From NCBI RefSeq assembly GCF_011075055.1, contig NC_058155.1:5723537-5787536 (forward strand): a stretch of DNA of 64,000 nucleotides, written 5' to 3'. This DNA comes from Mangifera indica (taxonomy: Eukaryota > Streptophyta > Magnoliopsida > Sapindales > Anacardiaceae). The position numbers were made by a program, and so were the translations under genes. The notes beneath the pieces were generated by a model, which was given only the letters and a program-made list of their open reading frames with translations, made no database searches and was not told the origin of the DNA. Positions 30,801 through 41,461 of this stretch are shown piece by piece (the stretch's first letter is position 1; every line of letters starts with the position of its first letter).

Positions 30801-33561
30801 CAATTCTGCAAAAGGAAATCTAAAAGTGCGGATTTCTTGTTAATATCTAATGCTATATACTGTCAAATTTTTATTGCCTAATATCTCATGCATGTACTAA
30901 TTTGTATTATGCATCGCTTGTTAAACATGATTGAAGAGAAAGAGTTAAATTAAATAATGAAATCATTATATAAATGACATGGATTGTTTCAACTTGAACA
31001 AATTCCAAACATACTTCTATTGAATCTCCTTATTATATCCATGGTAATTCATAATATGCAGATTGGAATGACTCAAAACAGAAGCTGAGCATTGGCATAG
31101 TCTCACCTTACAGTGCTCAAGTACAAGCAATTAAAAAAAAACTTGGAGGCAAGTATGATGACTCTGATGACTTCACTGTAAAAGTGAAGTCAATTGATGG
31201 GTTTCAAGGTGGTGAGGAGGACATTATTATAATTTCCACTGTGAGAAGCAACAAAAGTGGATCCATTGGATTCTTGTCCAAGCCACAGAGAATCAATGTT
31301 GCGCTTACGAGGGCCAGGTATACATGTAAATATTGTGCATTGTGCATTGTGTTTTGTTCATTTTACTAACTATAGTGAATAACTACTGTCCCTTTGATAC
31401 CCTTTAGGCACTGTTTATGGATTTTAGGGAATGAAAGAACCTTAACTCATGGTAAATCTATTTGGAAAATCTTAATCAATGATGCTAAGGACCGCTGTTG
31501 TTTCTTTAATGCTGATGAAGATAAGGATTTGGCCAAAGCTATATTAGAGGCCAAAAAAGAGCTTAATGAATTGGATAAGGACAGTAAGGAGGCATTGCAA
31601 GTTCATCTAGCCTCTGGTTCCCAGTGGCCAGAAAAATCTCAGAAGATTGAAAACAAGGGGAAGGGAAAGAAAAAGCCTAAGAGAAAGAACAAGCAAAATG
31701 GTAAGCAGAAAAACTAGCAACCAAAGCTAAGATTTCGCATTTCTGAACTTGATTACCTTATGGTACAAATGGCCAAGTTTGTCAGTCTTTGTGGTTATAT
31801 AAGAACAAATTGTTATTTTATATTTTAAATATTTATTGATATTAAATGGTCAGTTTTGTTTCACAGAATTCTGGCAACAGAAAGATGCAGATGATGAAAA
31901 GAGCATTTTGTTGAATGCCCCAGCAGTTGAGGTAATTTCGTTTCTTTTTTCACATCTGTTGAATGCAGTATGAAGTAATAAGATTAGATTTAGATTTTTT
32001 TTTTTTTGTGATTTTACAGTTGGATGTTCACTTGAATAAACTATTCTTGCAGCAGAATAGGAGTACTAAAGGCAATGCAACAGAGGCAGGATCAGAAGAG
32101 AAATTGGATAAGGACAGTAAGGAGGCATTGCAAGTTCATCTAGCCTCTGGTTCCCAGTGGCCAGAAAATTCTGAGAAGATTGAAAACAAGGGGAAGGGAA
32201 AGAAAAAGCCTAAGAGAAAGAACAAGCGAAATGGTAAGCAGAAAACCTAGCAACCAAAGCTAAGATTTCGCATTTCTGAACTTGATTACCTTATGGTACA
32301 AATGGCCAAGTTTGTCAGTCTTTGTGGTTATATAAGAACAAATTGTGATTTTATATTTTAAATATTTATTGATATTGAATGGTCAGTTTTGTTTCACAGA
32401 ATTCTGGCAACAGAAAGATGCAGATGATGAAAAGAGCATTTTGTTGAATGCCCCAGCGGTTGAGGTAATTTCATTTCTTTTTTCACATCTGTTGAATGCA
32501 GTATGAAGTAATAAAATTAGATTTAGATTTTTTTTTTTTTTTTGTGATTTTACAGTTGGATGTTCACTTGAATAAACTATTCTTGCAGCAGAATAGGAGT
32601 ACTAAAGGCAACGCAACAGAGGCAGGATCAGAAGAGAAATTGGATAAGGACAGTAAGGTGGCATTGCAAGTTCATCTAGCCTCTTGTTCCCAGTGGCCAG
32701 AAAATTCTCAGAAGATTGAAAACAAGGGGAAGGGAAAGAAAAAGCCTAAGAGAAAGAACAAGCGAAATGGTAAGCAGAAAAACTAGCAACCAAAGCTAAG
32801 ATTTCGCATTTCTGAACTTGATTACCTTATGGTACAAATGGCCAAGTTTGTTAATCTTTGTGGTTATATAAGAACAAATTGTTATTTTATATTTTAAATA
32901 TTTATTGATATTGAATGGTTTTGTTTCACAGAATTCTGGCAACAGAAAGATGCAGATGATGAAAAGATCATTTTGTTGAATGCCCCAGCAGTTGAGGTAA
33001 TTTCATTTCTTTTTTCACATCTGTTGAATGCAGTATGAAGTAATAAAATTAGATTTAGATTTTTTTTTTTTTTTGTGATTTTACAGTTGGATGTTCACTT
33101 GAATAAACTATTCTTGCAGCAGAATAGGAGTACTAAAGGCGACGCAACAGAGGCAGGATCAGAAGAGAAATTGGATAAGGACAGTAAGGAGGCATTGCAA
33201 GTTCATCTAGCCTCTGGTTCCCAGTGGCCAGAAAAATCTCAGAAGATTGAAAACAAGGGGAAGGGAAAGAAAAAGCCTAAGAGAAAGAACAAGCGAAATG
33301 GTAAGCAGAAAAACTAGCAACCAAAGCTAAGATTTCGCATTTCTGAACTTGATTACCTTATGGTACAAATGGCCAAGTTTGTTAGTCTTTGTGGTTATAT
33401 AAGAACAAATTGTTATTTTATATTTTAAATATTTATTGATATTGAATGGTCAGTTTTGTTTCACAGAATTCTGGCAACAGAAAGATACGCAAATGATGAT
33501 GAAATTCAATCATGACAGCACTCTTTATAATAAAAAATTCAATACACACTCAATGAATTGA
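27824..33561 (+). CDS. Gene B: SEN1/UPF1-like SF1 helicase with four lysine-rich C-terminal modules
   Basis: Thirteen exons: 27824-27955, 28196-28735, 28830-30050, 30145-30469, 31062-31317, 31408-31700, 31867-31931, 32020-32233, 32400-32464, 32556-32769, 32932-32996, 33087-33300, 33467-33561. They sum to 3699 nt (1232 codons plus TGA), all GT-AG and open. The SF1B helicase set is complete: motif I GPPGTGKT (about 280), Ia [18 protein letters not shown] (about 600), [44 protein letters not shown]. Such proteins unwind RNA or DNA with ATP. Exon 6 fuses at ...KKELNELD to the lysine-rich C-terminal module, so the UvrD-like half and TPR region found in gene C are absent. The module ([13 protein letters not shown] plus an acidic linker) occurs four times, the first one partial, with a 93-residue period. 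The lysine runs could be nuclear localisation or nucleic-acid-binding segments (inference). Confidence 0.88.
31571..33561 (+). repeat. Tandem two-exon repeat (about 533 bp, 4 copies)
   Basis: The anchor TTGGATAAGG recurs at 31571, 32104, 32640 and 33171 (spacings 533, 536, 531). Each unit holds a 214-bp lysine-rich exon, a 166-bp intron (shorter in one), a 65-bp exon ([16 protein letters not shown]) and an intron of about 90 bp ending in a long poly-T tract. Both exon borders are phase-matched (0-1 and 1-0), so adding units keeps the frame. Gene A has two units (523 and 2339). Confidence 0.95.
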
Positions 33562-33580
33562 GCCCTAGAGGGAGATGAAA

Positions 33581-33682
33581 GAGTCTCCCGCATCTGTCAT
33601 ACTAATGGCGGATTGTTTCATTTCCCTGTGATTTGTTGGTGGACTCACAGGCTTCCATTTGTCTCTCATCGGCACAAATCAG
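33581..33682 (+). pseudogene. Relic DHHC S-acyltransferase exon (spacer 2 copy)
   Basis: Counterpart of 2749-2850 with one more lesion: the tryptophan codon in ISLWFVGG is TGA here (33629-33631). It ends at a GT donor (33683). It sits 20 bp after the stop of gene B. Confidence 0.6.
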
Positions 33683-34938
33683 GTTGGTTGTTTTTCCTTG
33701 TTTTTATATCATTTGGTCATAACATGAGATTATTTTTGGTTACTGTTTAGTTGCTAAGTGAAATGAACTTTAATTTTCCCTGTATCTGTGGCAAAAATGT
33801 TTATGATAGGATTCAAGTCTTGATCCACTAAGTTTGTGCAGACAAGATGCTATTGCTAATAATTCATTTAATATGAAACAGATATCCTGTGCTTCCATTT
33901 TGCAGAATGATCTTTTAGATAGGATGTTTTACTGAATGATCTGGGTGGGTTTCATTGACTTAACTCTCTGTTATAAAGAGCTCTTAGTGCTTTTTTGATA
34001 CTGTTTTGCATAATTTCATTATATCTTCTTCAAATAAAAATGACAAATTGAATTTTACAATTTGAGTATGTGTTTATGCTTGGGCACCACCTTATTTTCG
34101 ATATAAAAACAATGAAATTGTGTTTGATATTAGCGTCTTAGAGAAGTAGAAGGTGAATTTTTGTGAATCAATTTTATCGGTATCACTAAAAGCACTTGAA
34201 TTTGTATCAAATTTAAAACTGGTTTTCAGAAAATATATAAAATTCTTATTTTCAAACTTTACTCTCCAAATGCGGTGTTATTTTGTTATAATTAATATTA
34301 ATTGTTTGTTGGCCCCTTCAGTTAAATAATAAAAAAGGATCATTTCTCTGGGAACAACCAATCAAAGAATTTCATTATATTTTTTCTAAGATTGTTCTAT
34401 TTCATCTGGTATTTCGTAGGGATAACCGATACACGTATACGGTAGAGAATGTATTTTGATTTTATTAAAACTAATAAAAGAAACCCCAAATGACTTAAAT
34501 ATAGATCAAACTTGTTTTGTGTATTCCCAAAATAGGAAATTGTTTTCCCCAGAGATTGTTGAACACTTCCTGAACTACTGATGTTTCAATTGTGGCTGTG
34601 AAAGGTGGAAAATACTTAACACCGCCTTCTCTCCTTGGGCACTTTACCCCAGCGCCTTGGGAATATAGGAAATAAATAAAAGGTATAAATTCATAGATAA
34701 TATGACTGGAAGTGTGCTTTCATGGACCTTAATCTCGCTAGTGGCAAGGGGAAAGAAACAAAACAATGAAGTTTGTTTCTCGGGTATCTGTACTTTTGAA
34801 GTGCTACATATTTGAGTTCTTTGCTGCATTTTTGGTTCAGCTAGACTGACAGTACTGATATTAATACCGTACTTGCAAATATTTTTCTATAAACTTAAAA
34901 TTATATATATAAAAAAATGTATATATAACATTGCTAAT
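33683..34938. other. Non-coding spacer paralogous to 2851-4066
   Basis: Close copy of the segment after gene A. At about 34898 it jumps to the right end of an M1 MITE, a deletion of about 720 bp relative to spacer 1. No gene seen. Confidence 0.5.
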
Positions 34939-35192
34939 AAGAAGGGAAGCTCCTCACCGGGTTTGAAATTGGCCCGCTTCCCATTATGGAGGATGTAGAA
35001 ACTTCGTCATTTAAAATGGCTTTGAACGAAGTGGACGAGGATCCCTTGACTACAAATTATGATGCAAAAGTTGCTTAAGATGGTGCTCATTATTGTAAGG
35101 AGAAGTTGAGTTGTGAAGGGTGTTGCTTCAATATAATTAGAAATTATAATATGAAGATTTTTAGTGAATTGGATTTCGCTAAAACTAATTAA
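34939..35192 (+). pseudogene. PMEI gene fragment (spacer 2)
   Basis: The same fragment as 4799-4970 but with the 3' end preserved: KKGSSSPGLKLA, SFKMALNEVDEDP, TTNYDAKVA, HYCKEKLSCEG, then NMKIFSELDFAKTN and TAA (35190-35192). It carries a frameshift and stops in the middle, and no first half is present. Confidence 0.7.
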
Positions 35193-35801
35193 TTTAAGCC
35201 CAAAATGGTCATTCATCATTTTAAACTGTTGAATATGCATAAGTAAAATACTTAATTAATTTAAGGCCAAAAGTTTTATTCTCATCCAAAGTTTGGTGTA
35301 TTTTAAAAATTGTTAAAATTCTTAATTAGGTTTAAAAGTAAAACTGTCATTTAACAAAAAACTTAAAATAAAATAAAAATTTTATCACGTTTCTTCTTTT
35401 TAATTAAAAGAATTAACAATGTCCTTCTCATAAAAAAGTTTGAAAAGTTAACTTTTTTCCACAAAGTTTTTTTCTTCTTTCTCTAACAACCCATGCGTTC
35501 GTCAGCTCTCTCTCTCTCCGTCTTTAGTTTGATTCTAACGAAATTGGCCAAGGTGAATGGCGTTCGGTTGCTCTTTCCCCAAATAAAGACAAATGATACT
35601 TTTCGTTCATCAACGTTAAACGAATTGTCTCCGTGGCCAAAGATCTACTTTCTCCATGGTTGGACGAAGATGAATCATCTTCTTCCAATCATATAGTGAC
35701 ATGACATTATTTGTACTCCCATTTATACTTATTATTTGTATACATGATTATATCTGTAGTAATATGATTAGTTGTTCATTTACTCTAGTAGAATTCCAAG
35801 A
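35193..35801. other. Transposon-derived AT-rich spacer
   Basis: 35262-35300 (AAGGCCAAAAGTTTTATTCTC) resembles the MULE-type arms of 48882. 35500-35690 resembles 4980-5150 in spacer 1. No gene seen. Confidence 0.4.
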
Positions 35802-35809
35802 AAGCAAAT

Positions 35810-36353
35810 TAGAATAGTAATTTCGGCCCGACTTTAGGGGCTCATCCTTTTTCACCCTAATGAGGAAGGGATTCCCCGATAGAAGCGGAGAAGGGGATGA
35901 GGACAGGGATGAAAAAAATCCCTGCAAATCAGGGACAGATCGGGGACGGGAATACATGTATCCCCTCCCCGCTCCCATCCTTGTCTCTTTATATTAATTT
36001 ATTTGCTTTAAATACTAATATATCTTTATAATTTTAAATTATATATATTTTTAAATTTAGTTAGTTTATTAATGTATATATTATAGTGGTTAATATGTTA
36101 TATTTGTGACATTTGAAATAGTGGGTTAATTTTAATTTTACTTAATTTTGTTATTTAATATATTTATATTGTGTTTAGATGGTAGAAGGAAGAAATTTTT
36201 TCATGTGGGTACGGGGAGGGGACTTTTCCCCGCAGAGACAGGAAGGGGATGAGGAAAAAAATTTTCTTTGTGGGAAGAGGATGAGAAATCATTTTCATCT
36301 CCATAACGGAGACGGGAACGGGGATTGAGATCCCCTCCCTGTTGCCATCCCTA
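35810..36353. mobile_element. hAT MITE (copy 2, uninterrupted)
   Basis: 544 bp, the intact partner of 5272-11272, with 8-bp duplication AAGCAAAT (35802-35809, 36354-36361). The left end is decayed (TAGAATAGTAAT), the right end TTGCCATCCCTA. It shows the exact pre-insertion site of the Copia element. Confidence 0.85.
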
Positions 36354-37749
36354 AAGCAAATCATCTCTTGATTTTCTTCCGAAATTAGACTCTCCTAAAA
36401 TTAATTTGTTGTTATTTCCATGTTTGTTTGTAGTATTTTAGGTAAGTATTTGTTTAGTTACTATTAGTACGTTACATTTTGCTAAACGAATTTATTCATA
36501 ATTAAAATTTTAGTTATCAAAATAACATTTTAGTTATCACATATTTTCCTCTAAGGGGAACATGGGGCACTAGAAGGCGGATGAATCTTACCTCTATATT
36601 AGTATGTTACATTTTGCCAAACAAATTTATTCAGAATTAAAACTTTAGTTGCCGAAATAACATTTTGGTTACCACATATTTTCCTTCAGCGAGAACATGG
36701 GGCGCCTAAAGGGATGAATATTTACTCTATTTTGCAACTAAATACTTAATTGTTAAAACAAAATTATTTGAAAAAAAAAAAAAACTAATTATAAAAAATT
36801 AATTTTTAGCACTCTATAGTTTCTTTTTTACCGGAAAAGTGAGGCATCAAAAAATTAATTCGGGCAACTAAATTAAATTTAGTTGTTATAGATGAGTTTT
36901 TGCAAATTTTAATTTGTAGTAAAGTATAACAAACATAATTTAAAAATAAAATACAAAAAAAAAAAATAATATGTAGAATATCAATTTACCTCTAGTGAAA
37001 AATATCATTTTCTCCTTGTGTGAGAAATATCACAAAACCTTCTAATAGACCCTTGCATTATTCTAATCAAAATCACAATTTCAAACCATAAATCACACTA
37101 TAGATTGACCAAAAAATATTTATCTATCAACTAACGACCAATTTCAACTATAAAAATGTGATATTTATAAGCAAAATTTGATAATTTAAATTGAAATACA
37201 AAACATTATATCTCTTGAAAATCTTCTATTTTCTAGTCAAAGTTAGAGTTTCGAGCCACAAATCACACCTTAAACTAATAAAAAACAATTTTCATCAACT
37301 AACAACCAATTCTAACTTCAAAATGTGACATTCATAGCAAAAGTTAAAAAATTAAATTAATGTGCAATACATCACCATCAATTTCAGAATAAACAATTAA
37401 ATCACTTAGTAATAACCTTAGAACCCATTTTAAGCTCAATTTTGAAAAGATATTGAGTGAATTTTAGTAATTAAAAAAAAAAAAACAACAACAACAACAA
37501 TGGATTGTAGTTCGAATGTAGGTAGGAGAGATTTTTGTTAGTACAAAATTTTTTATCTAGGTTAATAATGGTCAAACCTCCTTTATATATTGAGGCAATT
37601 TCGAGAAACTACATTTTCTTAACTATATTCATATAATCTTTTTAAAGTGTTGGTTAAAATCCTATCAATCCCCAAGGTTTACCCAAAAATAATTGTCTTT
37701 GAAATTCTAGTAATAATAATTGTAATAAAAATAATGGATCATATATACC

Positions 37750-37911
37750 TATAAAGCAATATCATGTGTACCTATTTTGAGTACATAATTGTATACACAC
37801 AAATAAATATCGTCACATAATTAGATATTATTTTATCTTTAATTTAAAATCATTTAATCATGTGATGACACATATAAATATATATATTTATATACTCAAA
37901 ATAGGTGCATA
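37750..37911. mobile_element. AT-rich MITE, family M1 (shared with spacer 1)
   Basis: Counterpart of 12655-12822, with arms GTACCTATTTTGAGTACATA and ATACTCAAAATAGGTGCATA. Confidence 0.5.
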
Positions 37912-37919
37912 TAATTTTA

Positions 37920-38099
37920 CAATAAAACTATATGTACCATTTTTTGTACACAATTTGTGTACACAGATGAGGTGTTATCATGTGATTGAATATTTCTTTA
38001 TCATATGATGACATATGTTTTAAAATCACCTAATTACATAATGACACATCACTGTGTATATGAATTGTATACCAAAAATGGGTACACATAGCATTGCTC
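37920..38099. mobile_element. AT-rich MITE, family M1, spacer 2 only
   Basis: 180 bp with left end CAATAAAACTATATGTACC and right end GGTACACATAGCATTGCTC, an imperfect inverted pair. A perfect 9-bp duplication ATAATTTTA flanks it (37911-37919, 38100-38108). The empty site in spacer 1 is at about 12819. This is the best evidence that the family moves with 9-bp duplications. Confidence 0.82.
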
Positions 38100-38382
38100 A
38101 TAATTTTATTGAAAGAAAAAATTCAAAATATTTGTTAAAATTTGAAAGCATTATGGTATCTTGTAAGCATTTTGTGGCATGCATTTTAATTCATTACTTG
38201 TTTGTTTGTCTCTTTTTGATATATAGTTATCAATAACAAATTTTTATCCATTAAAAATTAGCAAATTAAGGCAAATATTCTAAAAAATTTTCGTATGTTA
38301 TTATTTTATAATGACTTTACATGGTAAGTCCAAAAAACCTTCTAAATACAACCCAAAACTTTATTTGCAGTTTGCTTTTCTA

Positions 38383-38402
38383 GGATTCTGCATTAAAGAG
38401 TC
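38383..38402 (+). promoter_or_regulatory. Conserved PMEI upstream element
   Basis: GGATTCTGCATTAAAGAGTC, ending 144 bp before the ATG of PMEI-4. It shows the ancestral spacing of the element whose spacer-1 copy was displaced by a hAT. Confidence 0.45.
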
Positions 38403-38546
38403 AATACATACTCCTTTGTTATTATTTCATAATGACACTATATGGCAGGTTCTCGAAACCTTTTAAACACAAGCCAAAATTTTGTCTACTTTTGTACTTC
38501 TTTGATCCATTTGCACTTTACGTGAAGCAACAACTAGCAATAAACC

Positions 38547-39170
38547 ATGCATGCACCCAAAGCTTCAATGACCTTTCATCAGAATTCTCCTCCATTGATG
38601 ATCATAACACAAGTATTTTCCATTTCTTTCCTCTTACTTCTTCGCTCTCCTTCGCCAGCTCTCGCCCTCCTGACATCAAGCACCCACAAACCATCTAGTT
38701 TAATCGATAGCGTTTGCAAAGAAGCGAACGAACTGGGCCATTGAAATTACAACGATTGTGTTGCCGCTCTTGTGTTAGATCCTAAAGCCTTGTCTGCAAA
38801 GAACAAGAAATTGTTGGCGAAGATCGAGCTAAACTTGGCTATATCTAATTCCACAAGCAGCCTAACATACATTGATGCAATGGCAAAGAAGGAAAAATCT
38901 TCACCCGCACTGAAATCGGCACTCGAGTACTGCGTTTCACAGTATCAATATACTGTGCAGTGTTTTAAAATGGCTTTGATGGATTTGGATGTTGATCCTG
39001 AGACTGCAAATTATGATGCGTTTGTTGCTAATGATGGTCAATATTACTGTGGAGAACAGCTGAATTCTAAAGGGTTTCATTCCCAAGTTGTGGATTCAAT
39101 TAATACTGGAAATTATTATGTGATGCTGTATAGTCGCATTGGACAAATTATTACCAATAAGATGACCTGA
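38547..39170 (+). pseudogene. PMEI-4 pseudogene, duplicate of PMEI-1 with one nonsense codon
   Basis: 207 codons, co-linear with PMEI-1 (start MHAPKASMTFHQ, end TNKMT). Codon 66 is TGA (38742-38744) where PMEI-1 has TTA (GHLNYNDC reads GH-stop-NYNDC). The stop lies between the two cysteines of the first hairpin, so only the signal peptide and a short stub would be made. All other family cysteines and the C-terminus are kept, suggesting recent loss. It could be a functional allele elsewhere if the stop is polymorphic. Confidence 0.86.
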
Positions 39171-39898
39171 ATTCATTGATTTGTTTAATCTGTATTTGAT
39201 GAGTAATGAAATAATTTTCCTGGAAATTTTGGTCTAGTTATATAATGCCAAGAATCCTTTCCTTTTAAATTCCAATAACAATTATTTGCATATATGAGGT
39301 TGTTACAACCACTATTCATTAAAAGAATTAACAAGGCTAATATTTTTAAGGAGGAAACTTATATCAATAAGTGATAAGAAAGATTTTTTTTGTCTTCAAA
39401 ATCTTCTAATGACGAGAAACTGACATTTAATGACCAATTTTTTTCTTATAAAAGTTATAAATTTATTTATTTTTTACAAAAGTATAAATAATTGATCATT
39501 AAAATCATAAAGATAACTCTTATAATGATTGAATATTTATTCACTCTTTATTTTCCTCTTGTTAATGTTAGTTTTTTTGATAGTGCCTGTAGTTTAGTTT
39601 AAAAAATTAATAATTTTTTCTAACTTTGTTTTGAAAGCGTAACTTTTTTTCCTACTAGGGTTTTTTCTTTTGCTCATTCAACCATCCCTTATCTTTTAGA
39701 AAATTATAGTTACATCCCTATAGCTATATTCTCTCTTTCTAGTGATTGTCTTTCCTGCACTATAAAAACAACTAGCAATAGCAAGAGGAAAATAACGAGT
39801 GACTAAATATCTGGCTGTTATATGTACTATTTTTTTAATTTTAACAATAAATTATTTATACTCTTGTTAAAACTAAATAAATTTATAACTTTAATTAG
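39171..39898. other. AT-rich spacer
   Basis: Matches 15099-15820. The segment is interrupted at 39899 by the Gypsy element and resumes at 46086. No gene. Confidence 0.5.
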
Positions 39899-40833
39899 TG
39901 CATATTCATCCAAACATGCAACAAGAAACCAAAGAATCAAAAACTATTTTTACTGTTTATTTTGCATATGCAGTTTTTTTGTTCATTCAATTTAACCAAC
40001 CAAATCAACTCCAAATCCAATTGAATTCACATCATCATAATCACAACACAATGAACTTTCTTTCAAGCTATGGTAGCCCTCAAGATTCAATAGATAAAGT
40101 AGTCAAAATGTTAATCAAAGTCAGTGGCAGAAAACGTAATTATAGTATAACTTTCTGTCATAAGCAAAATTAACACACATACACACTCTAATTTGGATTT
40201 CTAAGGAAACATAAAATGTAACCAAGGCATAAAGGAAAGTTCCACCAAGAATGATTAGATAAAGAAAATGACATAAAAGCAAACAAAACTTTCTTCAAAT
40301 TTTCATTTAAAATGCCAACCAACCAATTATAAATGAAGATCCACCCCTTTATATAAGAGACATGGATGACAATGATACAATATTTTCCACAAAAGTCAAT
40401 TAAAAATGACATGAATTAAGCTAAACCATTCATTATAAATCCAGCCCATATATAGTAATTAACTAAAAACAAAAGTTAGTTTTTTTTCCTTAGCTTTAGG
40501 AATGATATTTCCTAACTAAACTAACCAAATTCCAATGTAACTAAAAACCAATTTTGGGCTCTTTGGGCTTCTCAAAATGGTGCTTGGATGTTTGGGCCAT
40601 TGATGGACTTCCAAAGTCACACTTTTGGATCAATTAGAGCAAACTATTCACTTGGACCTTGGGTGCATATAATGAGATTATACCCAAAAGTGGTTTTGGG
40701 CCAAAATTGAAGATGCAATGATTCCTTTGGCTTGGGATTTGCTAGAACTTCATTTTTCTTGGCTTCAAAGGTTGTATGGAGACTTGAGGATGGCTTGGAA
40801 CCCAAAAATGATAATGGAACCATGTATACATCA
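39899..40833 (-). repeat. Gypsy 3' LTR (element orientation)
   Basis: 935 bp, beginning TGCATATTCATCCAAACATG and ending TGTATACATCA on the + strand. Visible substitutions and indels relative to 45127-46085. Confidence 0.88.
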
Positions 40834-41456
40834 TCCTTCTCGGGTTGAGAAGGAATTGCCCTCAAATCCTCAAGATGGTTATCCTCCACTTGCTGACCAT
40901 TCATAAACAACCTCTATTTCTTAACTCTTTTTCCCTTAATAGCTTTATGAACTTGTTGTGGACTAAGAGACGTTAAAGGGATAGTCTTGCCATTGAATTT
41001 AAAGGAGTAAGTGTTCTTCTTGCCATCATGGTTCACTTCCTTATCAAATTGCCAAGGTCTTTCCAATAACAAGTGACAAGCATCCATAGAAATCATATCA
41101 CACAAAATCTCATTATTATAACACTTCCCAATAGAGAAGAAAATAAGCACTTGCCTTACAACTTGTAGGCAGGTTCCATTCAACCATTATAGTTTGTATG
41201 GTTGAGAGTGTGGCATGGTGGATAACCCACATTTGTCTACTAAGGTGGATGAGGCCATATTTACATAGCTCCCACTATCAATAATTAAATAACACACTTT
41301 ACCTTTAACAGTACACCTTAATTGAAAAATGTGGAGTTTTTGCTCTTCATGAGGAAGAGGCGTGGCATGCAAAGCTCTCCTAATAACTAGCAACTCTCTT
41401 TTATCAGCTCCTTGTAGAATTTCTTCTTCTTCCTTATTGGCTTCATCACTTTCATG
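40834..41456 (-). pseudogene. Gypsy protease region and polyprotein C-terminal stub
   Basis: On the - strand: RRALHATPLPHEEQKLHIFQ and IIDSGSYVNMASSTLV (aspartic protease DSGS, about 41270), then the Gypsy post-protease segment ERPWQFDKEVNHDGKKN and SFKFNGKTIPLTSLSPQQV. Stops occur near 41185 and 40912. After the second stop the frame reads EDLRAIPSQPEKDD, typical of the far C-terminus of Gypsy polyproteins. The polymerase and integrase core have therefore been deleted at about 40912. Confidence 0.75.
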
Positions 41457-41461
41457 GCTAG

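Larger units (their letters stand above)
36362..38382. other. AT-rich spacer paralogous to 11281-13100
   Basis: No gene. Differs from spacer 1 mainly by the extra MITE at 37920-38099 and by scattered substitutions. An older M1 MITE lies at 37750-37911. Confidence 0.55.

Noticed and set aside
31571..33561. CRISPR-like or satellite array
   Set aside because: Units are 533 bp, contain spliced exons and fit a plant gene; no short spaced repeats.
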